From contig JBFIPU010000018.1 in assembly GCA_041609995.1 (NCBI GenBank), positions 1 to 32,575 on the forward strand: a stretch of 32,575 nucleotides of DNA. The letters are read 5' to 3'. A program made the position numbers and the translations under genes. Below the pieces are notes generated by a model. The model had not been told where the DNA came from. It made no database searches and saw nothing but the letters and a program-made list of their open reading frames with translations. This DNA is from JABDOU01 sp041609995. GTDB lineage: Bacteria; Actinomycetota; Acidimicrobiia; Spongiisociales; SHLN01. This document shows positions 16,529-24,665 of this stretch, in pieces (position 1 is the first letter of the stretch; the number at the start of each line of letters is the position of its first letter).

Positions 16529-16978
16529 ATGCACCATCTCGCCCAATTCAACGTCGCCCGGTTCATCCACGAATCAGTGGACCACCCCGCCAACGCCGAT
16601 TTCGTGGCCAACCTGGACCCGGTGAACGCCGATGCCGAGCGGGCGCCGGGTTTCGTGTGGCGGTTCCAGGACGAGGCGGGCAACGCCATGTCTGTCCGGG
16701 CCTTCGACGATCCGCACATCCTCCTCAACCTGTCGGTGTGGGAAAACTGGGAAGCGCTCCAGAGGTATGTGTATCGGGATCCACACCTGGCGATGATGCG
16801 ACGTCGATCGGAGTGGATGGAGAAGCACACTGAGCCCCACTTCGTTCTCTGGTGGGTTCCCGCCGGCACCTTACCGACGATCGACGAGGCGGTTGATCGG
16901 CTGATGAGGCTCAGGAAAGACGGGCCCGGCCCCGAGGCCTTCACGCCGCGGCACCGGTTCGATCCGCCGGCCGGCTAG
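16529..16978 (+). CDS. DUF3291 domain protein
   Basis: A 149-residue protein spanning one DUF3291 domain: it begins MHHLAQFNVARFIHESVDHP, has the mid-domain NLSVWENWEALQRYVYRDPH and ends HFVLWWVPAGTLPTIDEAVD. The His/Trp-rich pattern (VWENWEAL, WMEKHTEPHFVLWW) is characteristic of the family, which has a dimeric alpha/beta-barrel look but no established activity. No clear Shine-Dalgarno precedes the ATG, so the start is taken from the family-like N-terminus. A rho-independent terminator follows at 17007. Confidence 0.86.
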   Translation: MHHLAQFNVARFIHESVDHPANADFVANLDPVNADAERAPGFVWRFQDEAGNAMSVRAFDDPHILLNLSVWENWEALQRYVYRDPHLAMMRRRSEWMEKHTEPHFVLWWVPAGTLPTIDEAVDRLMRLRKDGPGPEAFTPRHRFDPPAG

Positions 16979-17006
16979 ACAATCGTCTCCGTGAGCAGGA
17001 CGCGAA

Positions 17007-17040
17007 AGAGCGGCCCAGATTTTGGCCGCTCTCTCTCTTT
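17007..17040. terminator. Rho-independent terminator between convergent genes
   Basis: AGAGCGGCC (17007-17015) pairs perfectly with GGCCGCTCT (17024-17032) across an 8-base loop, followed on the plus strand by CTCTCTTT. It lies between the DUF3291 gene (plus) and the 3' end of mscL (minus), so it probably stops transcription from both sides; the minus-side tail (CTTTCG) is weaker. Confidence 0.8.
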
Positions 17041-17064
17041 GGCTGCGTTCTGGTTGCCAGCTGG

Positions 17065-17436
17065 CTATCGGGCCAGGGAGTCGGCAATCTTCCGCAAAAG
17101 GATGGTGTCCTCTGGAGGGGCGTCTTCTTCCTCGGCAGGCTGAGCCGCCTTGTAACGCTCATACGGCTTGACGATGAAAAAGAACACACCGAGTGCGGTG
17201 GCGATGAACGTCAACAGGGCTGACACGAACGCTCCGATTCGAATCACCGAGTTGCCGGCCTCGACCGTCCACATGTCCGCCACGCTGTCAGCGCCGCCGG
17301 CGATGCCGACGATCGGCATGATCACGTGCTCGACCAGCGAGCCAACGAGGGCTGCAAAGGCGAGGCCCATGATCAGGCCAACAGCGATGTCAATCAAGTT
17401 GCCGCCGAACGCGAACTCCTTGAACTGCTTGAGCAT
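17065..17436 (-). CDS. mscL: MscL, large-conductance mechanosensitive channel
   Basis: A 123-residue membrane protein that forms a homopentameric emergency pore opened by membrane tension during osmotic downshock. The N-terminal amphipathic helix and pore helix are typical: MLKQFKEFAFGGNLIDIAVG, then LIMGLAFAALVGSLVEHVIM with the Gly/Ala-rich constriction. The second helix is about residues 65-90 (RIGAFVSALLTFIATALGVF), followed by FFIVKPYERYK and an acidic C-terminal bundle (EEEDAPPEDTILLRKIADSL). Length and order match the family. GGAGG lies 9 bases before the ATG, and a strong promoter is found upstream. Confidence 0.96.
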   Translation of the reverse strand: MLKQFKEFAFGGNLIDIAVGLIMGLAFAALVGSLVEHVIMPIVGIAGGADSVADMWTVEAGNSVIRIGAFVSALLTFIATALGVFFFIVKPYERYKAAQPAEEEDAPPEDTILLRKIADSLAR

Positions 17437-17476
17437 TGGATTTCCTCCAATTGGTAGACCCCCTCAGTGCGGGGCC

Positions 17477-17505
17477 AGTGTAAGAACGCGTAGAGGGTTT
17501 ATCAA
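17477..17505 (-). promoter_or_regulatory. Promoter of mscL
   Basis: Read on the minus strand: TTGATA (-35, 17500-17505), 17-base spacer, TACACT (-10, 17477-17482), ending about 40 bases before the mscL ATG. Both hexamers are close to the housekeeping consensus and the spacing is ideal. Confidence 0.7.
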
Positions 17506-17571
17506 CCCAAGGCCACGATCCGCAATGGCCATCGCGGGGAGTTGACAGAGTCAGCGGAGGCGGGGGAAGGT

Positions 17572-17590
17572 GGGAACGCTGAGCGTTCCC
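17572..17590. terminator. Perfect hairpin downstream of the dynamin-like gene pair (candidate terminator)
   Basis: GGGAACGC (17572-17579) pairs with GCGTTCCC (17583-17590) across a 3-base loop, 53 bases after the stop of the minus-strand GTPase operon. There is no T tract on either side, so termination activity is uncertain; it could also stabilise a 3' end. Confidence 0.4.
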
Positions 17591-17642
17591 TTGCTCGAAC
17601 GAAGGAAAGCAGGAGTAGGGGAACCATCTCCGGGACCGAGCC

Positions 17643-19202
17643 TCAGGTCCCGCCGGCGATGTCCAGCAAACGACCCAATTCGGCGCCGGCCTGTAGCTCT
17701 TCCTCGATCGGGACCAGTACATAGGTCTCCGCCACCCCTTCGACCTGCTTGTGGAGCTCTTTCATCGTGCGGCGAGCCTGTCGCCGGGCTCCGATCGAGG
17801 CGAGGATGCGGCCGATGGCGGCCACCACGAGGCCCAACCCGGCCCCGCCGATGGCGAGGAGTGTCGGAACCGGCCAGCCCTCCCACTCAGGTGTCACGAT
17901 CTCGGTTGGCACCTGGAAGTACTCGAGGCCGAAGAGGACGGCCAGCCACACGAGCCCGGCGATCATCGCCGCCAAAACCAGCCACTGCACTGCGCCGACG
18001 GCCGACCACCAGCCCGGCCGTTTTCCGGCATCGACGGAGCGTGAGACGGCCTGGTCCAGTGCGTCGAGCATCGGTGCGCTGTGTTCCGCGACCGCCCGCC
18101 GGGCCAGCGCGTCCCAGGGCTCACCCCACCGCCCGGTCGCCTCATCGACGGTGGCCCGCACGGCCATTCTCGCTTCCGCCTCCTCCACGACGCTGGGCCC
18201 CGGCAATGAGGTCCGCCCTTGCGTGCCAAGCCGAAAGCGTCGAAGGGGGTGGGCCCGAAACCGGCGGAGCCAGCGGGTAACGGGCCAGCCCATGGTGCCG
18301 GCGGCATCCAGCCGGTATCCCTGGGCGACGGCTTTGACCACGTGGTCGGCGCCGGCAGCCGAGGCGAGCGCTTCCACCAGGTGCGAGCGGGTGGCCTTGC
18401 TCACCAGCTTCTTGCCGGTCTCGATGTCGACCTCCACCTCGGAGGCGACGGACCGCAGGTCGGCATCGATCCGGGCCAGCATCGCCTCCCGGCGACGGAC
18501 AACGTCCGACAGCACTTCCCGAACCTGTCCCAGGCCTGTCCCAACGGTGGCCGACACGCCGAGCACCTCTGGTTCTTTCAACCCATCTCGTTGCAGGAGC
18601 TGGGTCAGGTCGGAAATGCAACGCTCCTGAGCCGCCGGTTCCAGCAGATCGATCTGGTTCAGCAGGAAAACCATGACGTCGCCGTAGCCAGACAGCGATT
18701 CGATGTAGTTCGCGTGAAACAACTCATCCGCGTATTTCTGCGGATCCGTCACCCACACCAGCGCATCGACCAGCTTTATCAGGCGATCAACCAGCAGTCG
18801 GTTCTCCCTGGTAGTCGAATCGAAGTCGGGCAGATCGAGCAATATCAGCCCGTCGAGATCGGGGTCGCGGCCCGGGAGGTAATGCCGCTTGCTCGCCTCG
18901 AGCCAATCGAGCAACTGGGTGCTTTCGCCGTCCGGACCCCAGATCGACGCGTGGACCGACCCGGTGGTCGGGCGACGCACCCCTGCTTTCGACACGAGAG
19001 AACCCGACAGAGCGTTGAACAGCGTCGACTTGCCTGAGCCGGTGGCGCCGGCCAAGGCCACGACAGTGGCCTCCGTGCCGTGGGTGAGACGCCGGCGGCT
19101 GCGTACCACGACATGGCGCGCCCGGGCCACCCAGTCTGCATCGAGCCGGCCGTCCGCCAACTCCACCGCCTCCGCCAGCGCCTCCACCCGTTCGAGGTTC
19201 AT
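17643..19202 (-). CDS. Dynamin-like / YfjP-type GTPase with C-terminal membrane segments (second gene of pair)
   Basis: A 519-residue GTPase. The G domain is near the N-terminus: P-loop GATGSGKST (52-60), a switch-I-like RRPTTGSVHA, G3 DLPDFDS (123-129) and G4 NQIDLL (182-187, in place of NKxD). A long helical region (about 200-390) follows, then two hydrophobic helices, WLVLAAMIAGLVWLAVLFGL and VPTLLAIGGAGLGLVVAAIG, which should anchor it in the membrane. The C-terminus is a coiled helix. This arrangement resembles bacterial dynamin-like proteins such as DynA/DynB of Streptomyces, which also come as neighbouring pairs. The start codon overlaps the stop of the upstream GTPase (ATGA), so both are made together. 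Exact role unknown; membrane remodelling or division is an inference. Confidence 0.82.
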   Translation of the reverse strand: MNLERVEALAEAVELADGRLDADWVARARHVVVRSRRRLTHGTEATVVALAGATGSGKSTLFNALSGSLVSKAGVRRPTTGSVHASIWGPDGESTQLLDWLEASKRHYLPGRDPDLDGLILLDLPDFDSTTRENRLLVDRLIKLVDALVWVTDPQKYADELFHANYIESLSGYGDVMVFLLNQIDLLEPAAQERCISDLTQLLQRDGLKEPEVLGVSATVGTGLGQVREVLSDVVRRREAMLARIDADLRSVASEVEVDIETGKKLVSKATRSHLVEALASAAGADHVVKAVAQGYRLDAAGTMGWPVTRWLRRFRAHPLRRFRLGTQGRTSLPGPSVVEEAEARMAVRATVDEATGRWGEPWDALARRAVAEHSAPMLDALDQAVSRSVDAGKRPGWWSAVGAVQWLVLAAMIAGLVWLAVLFGLEYFQVPTEIVTPEWEGWPVPTLLAIGGAGLGLVVAAIGRILASIGARRQARRTMKELHKQVEGVAETYVLVPIEEELQAGAELGRLLDIAGGT

Positions 19203-20860
19203 ACGGGAATCGCCGCGGCCTGACGCGCCAGGGTTCGCAAGTCGTCAGCTTGTTGGGTCGTACCGGCGCCCTGCAGGAGCTCGACAAAACGCCGGCGGTC
19301 GGCCTCGAACAGCTCCTTGATTCGCTCCAGGAGATTGCCGCGCGCCTTGGCCGCCAGCCCGCGCACCGCCTGTTCTCCGAACACCGCTTCCAGCACCGCC
19401 TGGCTGACCGTGGCCGTGCCGCCGGCAACCGCCACCTCGCCGCCGCTGAGGCCGCCGGTTTGTGAGAAGAGCGCAACCATCAAGGCCACGCCGATGCCGT
19501 TCACGCCCAGCGAGACGGTGCGCGCAATGGTGCGCCGGTCGGCCGCCTCTGCCCGAACGAGGTCGAGAACGTGGCTTTGCCATGCCCGCACCTCGGGCCC
19601 CGTCGATTGTCGCAACGAGCGCGAGGCACGGTCCAGGCCGGACAGGTCGAGCCCCGCCGCCACGTCGGTTGCCTTCCACTGTTCCGCTACATCGAGGGCC
19701 GCGTCGTCGGCGGCCGCCATCACAATCGACTCGATCCCCGATTCGAGGGCTCCCTGCACCTCGCGTTCGGGCGGGGGTTCCCCCGTGAGCACCGACCGGA
19801 TGCGGTCGCGGAGTCGACCGACGCCGGCTTGTACCGAGCGCATCATCTCCCCCGTTCCGACGAATTCCTGCCAGCGGTCCAATACTTCGCGGCGCAGCAC
19901 GGTGCCGGTCCCCAGCGCCTGCTCGACACGGGCTACCGCCTCTGCGTACCGCCGCTCGCTGATCCGATCCAGCAGTGCGGCTCCTTCGATCTGAGCGACG
20001 ATTCGAGCCGCCACAGCATCCGCCCGGCCCGGAATGCTCTGCAGGGCCCCGCGTAGGGTGGCGGCCACCAGCTCGCGCCGGGCCACGGCGTCGTCGGCCA
20101 GCAATCGGATGAAGCCGGCCAGCTCGGAGATGTCCGGAATCCGGCCCTCTTCGAGCTGTGAGAATGCCTCGATGGCAAACAGCCGCACATCGCCGAGCCT
20201 GCGGTCGCGCAGCATCGCGAGGAGATGTGCCCTGACCTCCTCGGTCGCCCCGGCCGGGATCCGATTCAGCACGATGGCGATCTGGGTGCCCCGCTCCTTG
20301 CCCATCGCCAGGTAGTCCCATGGAACCGCGTCGGCATAGCGAGCAGCCGTGGTCGTGAACAACCAGAGGTCGGCAGCACCCATCAGCTGGGCTGCCCGCT
20401 CGTGGTTCTCGGTTTCGACCGAGTCGATGTCCGGGGCATCGAGCAGCGCAAGCCCGGGGACCAGCGACGGTTCCGTCACCACGTGCAGGCTCCCGGCCTG
20501 GGGCACCGATCCCGTCGACCGCGGCATGTCGGCCAGCAGCCCGGCCTCGCCAGAGAACCACGGCGCATCGTCGGGATGACACACCAACACCGGAGCCCGG
20601 GTGGTCGGACGCAGGACTCCGGCCTCGCTGACGTTGCGCCCGACGATCGAGTTGACGACCGTGGACTTGCCCGAACCGGTACTCCCGGCCACCACGACCA
20701 GCAGGGGGGCATCGAGTTGACCGAGCCGGGGAATGAGATAGTCGTCGATCTGATCCACCAAGCGGTCGCGGACGAGGAGCGCATCGGCGTGACCGGGGGC
20801 GGGAAACCCGAGCGGGGCGGCCGCGAGGGCGGTGCGAAGATCGGTGAGCACGTCGGTCAT
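19199..20860 (-). CDS. Dynamin-like GTPase (first gene of pair)
   Basis: A 553-residue GTPase. P-loop GSTGSGKST (residues 59-67), RPTTRAPV as switch I, G3 DAPDIDS (141-147), and a G4-like NRIP (199-202) that departs from NKxD. The central ~300 residues are helical; a weakly hydrophobic stretch near 440-470 (SLGVNGIGVALMVALFSQTG) may touch the membrane, and the end is a long helix (AKARGNLLERIKELFEADRR). I chose the ATG at 20860 because it begins family-like sequence (MTDVLTDLRTALAAAPLG); the open frame upstream to 20956 encodes Cys-rich, unconvincing sequence and overlaps the clpB control region. No strong Shine-Dalgarno is visible. It is divergent from clpB and overlaps the next GTPase by 4 bases. 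Confidence 0.8.
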   Translation of the reverse strand: MTDVLTDLRTALAAAPLGFPAPGHADALLVRDRLVDQIDDYLIPRLGQLDAPLLVVVAGSTGSGKSTVVNSIVGRNVSEAGVLRPTTRAPVLVCHPDDAPWFSGEAGLLADMPRSTGSVPQAGSLHVVTEPSLVPGLALLDAPDIDSVETENHERAAQLMGAADLWLFTTTAARYADAVPWDYLAMGKERGTQIAIVLNRIPAGATEEVRAHLLAMLRDRRLGDVRLFAIEAFSQLEEGRIPDISELAGFIRLLADDAVARRELVAATLRGALQSIPGRADAVAARIVAQIEGAALLDRISERRYAEAVARVEQALGTGTVLRREVLDRWQEFVGTGEMMRSVQAGVGRLRDRIRSVLTGEPPPEREVQGALESGIESIVMAAADDAALDVAEQWKATDVAAGLDLSGLDRASRSLRQSTGPEVRAWQSHVLDLVRAEAADRRTIARTVSLGVNGIGVALMVALFSQTGGLSGGEVAVAGGTATVSQAVLEAVFGEQAVRGLAAKARGNLLERIKELFEADRRRFVELLQGAGTTQQADDLRTLARQAAAIPV

Positions 20861-20958
20861 GAACGCCGCACAGTAGCGGCACCACGCCCATTGGTCGACC
20901 CGTGTGAGTCTCATACCGGCGGCGGATGCGTGCCCCGCGCACAATTGCACACTCACTA

Positions 20959-20979
20959 CTTGAGTGCACTATACTCAGA
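20959..20979. promoter_or_regulatory. HAIR operator for HspR upstream of clpB
   Basis: CTTGAGT (20959-20965), 7-base spacer, ACTCAGA (20973-20979). The HAIR consensus is CTTGAGT-N7-ACTCAAG, so 12 of 14 positions match. It overlaps the -35 element and spacer of the predicted clpB promoter. The repressor gene, hspR, is at 2056-2424 in this window. The site could also affect the divergent GTPase operon: a minus-strand TATAGT (20969-20974) overlaps it. Confidence 0.88.
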
Positions 20980-20988
20980 TTATCTAAT
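20960..20988 (+). promoter_or_regulatory. clpB promoter overlapped by the HAIR site
   Basis: TTGAGT (-35, 20960-20965), 17-base spacer, TCTAAT (-10, 20983-20988, 5/6). Transcription would begin near 20995, leaving a leader of about 75 bases with a GAGGT ribosome site at 21055-21059. Binding of HspR at the HAIR site would cover the -35 region. Confidence 0.65.
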
Positions 20989-21070
20989 ACGACTACTAGA
21001 ACACATCGGCCGCTCCCTGAACCGCCCCGAAGCGAGGTTTGAGCGGGCGTCTATGAGGTAAACACCACCC

Positions 21071-23641
21071 ATGGATCTCAACAAACTCACTCGACGGTCC
21101 CAGGCGACCGTGCTGGCCGCCCGCGAACTGGCAGCCGGCGAACACCACGCCGAGGCGGGAACCATCCATCTCTTGCTGGCTCTCCTCGGTGACACCGACG
21201 GCCTCATCTACCCGGTCCTCAACAAGCTGGGGGTGCAGCCCACCCAGCTGCGGGCCTCGATCGACAGTGCATTGGCCCGGCTTCCCAAGGTCTACGGTGA
21301 CGCCGAGGCCGGCTTCTCCAACGACCTGGTACGAACCTTGAACGCTGCCGACGAGGAGCGAGAGGACTTCGGCGACGCCTACGTCTCGACCGAGCACATC
21401 CTCATCGCGCTGGCCGCCGACAAGGGCGCCGCCGGCGATGCGCTCCGCGCCTCCGGTGTCGAAAGCGACCGGGTGCGCGGGGTCGTCAAAGAGGTTCGCG
21501 GTGCCACGACGGTAACCAGCCAGGATCCCGAGGGGACCTTCAACGCGCTGGAGAAGTACGGACACGACCTGGTGGCGGCAGCCTCCAACGGCAAGCTCGA
21601 TCCGGTCATCGGGCGGGATGATGAAATCCGCCGGGTGATCGAGGTGTTGTCGCGCAAGACCAAGAACAACCCCGTCCTGATCGGAGAGCCGGGGGTCGGC
21701 AAAACCGCCATCGTCGAAGGCATTGCCCAGCGCATGACAGATGGGGACGTCCCGGAAAGCCTGCGCACCAAGCGCCTGATCGCCCTCGACCTGCCCGCCA
21801 TGATCGCCGGCGCCAAATACCGGGGCGAGTTCGAAGAGCGCCTCAAGGCGGTCCTCGACGAGATCAAGGCCGCCGAGGGCAACATCATCACCTTCATCGA
21901 CGAGCTCCACACAGTCGTCGGCACCGGGGCCGGCGAGGGCTCGATGGACGCCGGCAACATGCTGAAGCCGATGCTCGCCCGTGGTGAGCTGCACATGATC
22001 GGCGCCACCACGCTCGACGAGCACCGCAAATACATCGAAAAGGACCCCGCTCTCGAGCGCCGATTCCTACCGGTACTCGTCGATGCCCCCAGCGTCGAGG
22101 ACACCATCAGCATCCTGCGCGGATTGAAGGAGCGCTACGAGGTCCACCACGGGGTTCGCATCACCGATGGGGCCATCATCGCCGCCGCCATGCTGTCCGA
22201 CCGCTACCTGCCGGCGCGCCAACTGCCCGACAAGGCGATCGACTTGATCGATGAGGCGGGCAGCCGCCTCCGCATCGTCATGGACTCCATGCCGGAGGAA
22301 ATCGACGTGCTCAGCCGCCGCCTCCGCCAGCTCGAGGTGGAACGAGCCGCCCTGCAGAAAGAGAGCGACGCCGCCTCCAAGGATCGTCTGGCGAATCTCG
22401 AGGCAGACCTCGCCAATGTCCAGGAGGAGATCGACCGCCTCACTGCCCAGTGGACGGTCGAGAAGGATGCCATCTCCGCCATCCAGGCCACCAAACAGGA
22501 GATCGAGGAAGCGCGGGCCGAGGCAGAGCGGGTGGAGCGTCACGGTGACCTGGAGCGGGCCGCCGAACTCAGGTACGGCCGGCTGCCATCGCTCACCAAG
22601 CAACTCGAAGAAGAACAGCACAGGCTGGTCGAGATCCAGCAGACCGGCTCACTGCTGAACGAAGAGGTGGACGAAACCGACATCGCCAGCGTCGTCGCCC
22701 GCTGGACCGGCATCCCGGTGTCCAGGCTCATGGAAGGCGAGGTCGAAAAACTCGTACGCCTGGAAGAACACCTGCACGAACGGGTCGTGGGCCAGGAAGA
22801 CGCCGTGAAAGCCGTGTCCAACGCCATTCGGCGGTCCCGTTCCGGACTGGCCGACCCCAATCGCCCGATCGGCTCGTTCCTGTTCCTGGGCCCGACCGGC
22901 GTGGGAAAGACCGAGCTCGCCCGCGCTCTTGCCGAATTCTTGTTCGACGACGAGCGGGCCATGGTCCGCATCGACATGTCCGAGTACATGGAGAAGCACT
23001 CGGTGAGCCGCCTAATCGGCGCACCTCCCGGATACGTCGGGTATGACGAAGGGGGCCAGCTCACCGAGGCGGTGCGCCGGCGCCCTTATGGAGTGATCCT
23101 GTTGGACGAAATAGAAAAAGCCCACCCGGATGTGTTCAATGTGCTGCTGCAGCTGCTGGACGATGGCCGCCTGACCGATGGCCAGGGACGCACCGTGGAC
23201 TTCACCAACACCGTGCTGATCATGACGTCGAACCTCGGTTCCGAGCACATCACCGCCGACCTCGACGACGAGATCGTCAAGAGCCGGGTCATGGCCGCAG
23301 TGAAGAACAACTTCCGCCCGGAGTTCATCAACCGCATCGACGAGGCTCTCGTCTTCCGCCGCCTCACTGCCGAGGACCTCGAGCACATCGTCGACATTCA
23401 GCTCGAACAGCTCCGACACCGGCTCGACGACCGCAAGATCGAGCTCGACATCACCGACGGAGCCAAAGAATGGCTGGCCCGGGAGGGCTACGACCCCAAC
23501 TTCGGTGCACGACCGCTCAAGCGCTTGATTCAGACGGCGCTGGTCGATCCGCTGGCCCTGGCGATGCTCGACGGCTCGGTCCTAGAGGGCTCGGTCGTGA
23601 AAGTCGAGGCCGGCGATGACGGGTTGACCGTTTCCAGTTGA
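21071..23641 (+). CDS. clpB: ClpB, ATP-dependent protein disaggregase (Hsp104 family)
   Basis: An 856-residue AAA+ hexamer that works with DnaK/DnaJ/GrpE to pull proteins out of aggregates. Order: N domain (1-145); AAA-1 with Walker A GEPGVGKT (205-212) and Walker B FIDE (275-278); coiled-coil middle domain (about 400-525), whose length separates ClpB from ClpA/ClpC; AAA-2 with Walker A GPTGVGKT (607-614), Walker B LLDE (677-680) and pore loop PPGYVGYDEGG. The ClpP-binding IGF-type loop is not seen, as expected. It carries its own HspR-type operator and promoter, so it should respond to heat together with the dnaK operon. No strong terminator is visible right after the stop. Confidence 0.97.
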   Translation: MDLNKLTRRSQATVLAARELAAGEHHAEAGTIHLLLALLGDTDGLIYPVLNKLGVQPTQLRASIDSALARLPKVYGDAEAGFSNDLVRTLNAADEEREDFGDAYVSTEHILIALAADKGAAGDALRASGVESDRVRGVVKEVRGATTVTSQDPEGTFNALEKYGHDLVAAASNGKLDPVIGRDDEIRRVIEVLSRKTKNNPVLIGEPGVGKTAIVEGIAQRMTDGDVPESLRTKRLIALDLPAMIAGAKYRGEFEERLKAVLDEIKAAEGNIITFIDELHTVVGTGAGEGSMDAGNMLKPMLARGELHMIGATTLDEHRKYIEKDPALERRFLPVLVDAPSVEDTISILRGLKERYEVHHGVRITDGAIIAAAMLSDRYLPARQLPDKAIDLIDEAGSRLRIVMDSMPEEIDVLSRRLRQLEVERAALQKESDAASKDRLANLEADLANVQEEIDRLTAQWTVEKDAISAIQATKQEIEEARAEAERVERHGDLERAAELRYGRLPSLTKQLEEEQHRLVEIQQTGSLLNEEVDETDIASVVARWTGIPVSRLMEGEVEKLVRLEEHLHERVVGQEDAVKAVSNAIRRSRSGLADPNRPIGSFLFLGPTGVGKTELARALAEFLFDDERAMVRIDMSEYMEKHSVSRLIGAPPGYVGYDEGGQLTEAVRRRPYGVILLDEIEKAHPDVFNVLLQLLDDGRLTDGQGRTVDFTNTVLIMTSNLGSEHITADLDDEIVKSRVMAAVKNNFRPEFINRIDEALVFRRLTAEDLEHIVDIQLEQLRHRLDDRKIELDITDGAKEWLAREGYDPNFGARPLKRLIQTALVDPLALAMLDGSVLEGSVVKVEAGDDGLTVSS

Positions 23642-23786
23642 TAGCAGCCGCAAGCGCGACGAGACGTTCTCCGCACCGGTCCCCCATGGGGAGCAAGCGT
23701 CAGGTTGGGCAGGGGGCATCCTCGCCACCGGGCCTGCCTGAAATCTTCGCCACTCTCTGTTTAGAATTGACCGCGGTAAAAAACGT

Positions 23787-23832
23787 CGCGAAAAAAATCA
23801 TTCTTGTTTACAGGGAACTTTTCGCGTTCTAA
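23787..23832 (+). promoter_or_regulatory. AT-rich upstream region with inverted repeat and candidate promoter for the MscS-like gene
   Basis: In an A/T-rich patch unlike the GC-rich surroundings, CGCGAAAA (23787-23794) and TTTTCGCG (23819-23826) form an inverted repeat with a 24-base gap. Inside and after it are TTGTTT (-35, 23804-23809), a 17-base spacer and TTCTAA (-10, 23827-23832). The downstream gene starts at 23870 behind GAGGAGG. The repeat flanks the -35 box and may be an operator (inference). Confidence 0.45.
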
Positions 23833-23869
23833 CGTGTCCTATCGGTGGACTAACTGAGGAGGTATCCAC

Positions 23870-24526
23870 ATGGTCGACGACTTCGTTGACTCCCTAAGCA
23901 GCTCACTTTCTGACGTGGGCGCAGCAATCGGAGAATGGTTGCCGCGGATCGTTGCTGCAATACTCGTACTACTGGTCGGGTTGTTCATTGCCCGCATCAT
24001 CCGACGGATCGTGAAACGGTTGTTCGAGGTCCCAGCCGTGTCGAGCTTTCTCGACCGGGTTGGCATCGGAGGCGCCGTCCGCGACTCCGGCTACTCGGTG
24101 GCGGATGTGGCAGCGAGGATCGTGTATGGCTTCCTGGCCTTGATCGTCTTGCTGATCACGAGCCAGACGCTCGGCATCGACGCCCTCACCAACCTGCTGC
24201 AGGAGCTCATTGCCTGGCTGCCGCGATTGCTCGTCGGCCTGGTGATCCTGGCCGTTGCTGCCCTCGTGGCCGACTTCGTGGCCAGCCTCGTTCAGCCCTG
24301 GGCTGAGCGTAAAGGATTCGGCTGGGTCGACAACGCCATCCGCATCGGCATCATCGTGTTCGGTCTGTTGACCGCCCTCGACTACCTGGGAATCGGTGTC
24401 ATCACCAACACCCTGTTCACGGTCGTGAGCGGTGCTGCCGGGCTGGTGGTCGCCATCGCATTTGGTGTCGGCGGAATCGACACAGCCAAACGTTGGTGGG
24501 AGAAGTACGCGGCTCCACGCCCGTAA
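23870..24526 (+). CDS. MscS-related conserved TM-helix membrane protein
   Basis: A 218-residue membrane protein with about five helices: PRIVAAILVLLVGLFIARII (25-45), AARIVYGFLALIVLLITSQT (~80-100), a third around LPRLLVGLVILAVAALVADF, then IRIGIIVFGLLTALDYLGIG and a Gly/Ala-rich VVSGAAGLVVAIAFGVGGID at the end. The repeated helix pattern with (L/I)xxLLxxLIAWLPRLLVGL and the final GLxxAIAFGxGG..A is typical of the 'conserved TM helix' mechanosensitive-channel-related family. It lacks the cytoplasmic beta and vestibule domains of full MscS, so channel activity is uncertain. With mscL at 17065, the window has two possible tension-sensing proteins. Confidence 0.82.
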   Translation: MVDDFVDSLSSSLSDVGAAIGEWLPRIVAAILVLLVGLFIARIIRRIVKRLFEVPAVSSFLDRVGIGGAVRDSGYSVADVAARIVYGFLALIVLLITSQTLGIDALTNLLQELIAWLPRLLVGLVILAVAALVADFVASLVQPWAERKGFGWVDNAIRIGIIVFGLLTALDYLGIGVITNTLFTVVSGAAGLVVAIAFGVGGIDTAKRWWEKYAAPRP

Positions 24527-24541
24527 CTGAACCCTCCTCAG

Positions 24542-24573
24542 AGAAAAGGCCCCGCTCCGGCGGGGCCTTTTCT
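24542..24573. terminator. Strong bidirectional rho-independent terminator
   Basis: A perfect 14-bp stem: 24542-24555 (AGAAAAGGCCCCGC) pairs with 24560-24573 (GCGGGGCCTTTTCT) around a TCCG loop. Both strands end in TTTT(CT), so it can stop transcription of the MscS-like gene (plus) and of lgt (minus), which converge here. Confidence 0.93.
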
Positions 24574-24665
24574 ATGCACATCGCGCCGCGTGGTGAACGA
24601 GCAGGCCATGAGAGCTCGAGCGGGCGCACCGGGCTCCGATATCGGGGCGTTGGCGGCCTCGCATT

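Noticed and set aside
20861..20956. Upstream extension of the first dynamin-like GTPase (GTG at 20956)
   Set aside because: The added 32 residues are not family-like and run into the clpB control region; ATG at 20860 is preferred.
23638..23832. 64-codon frame after clpB
   Set aside because: No ribosome site, no domain, and it covers the AT-rich promoter region of the next gene.
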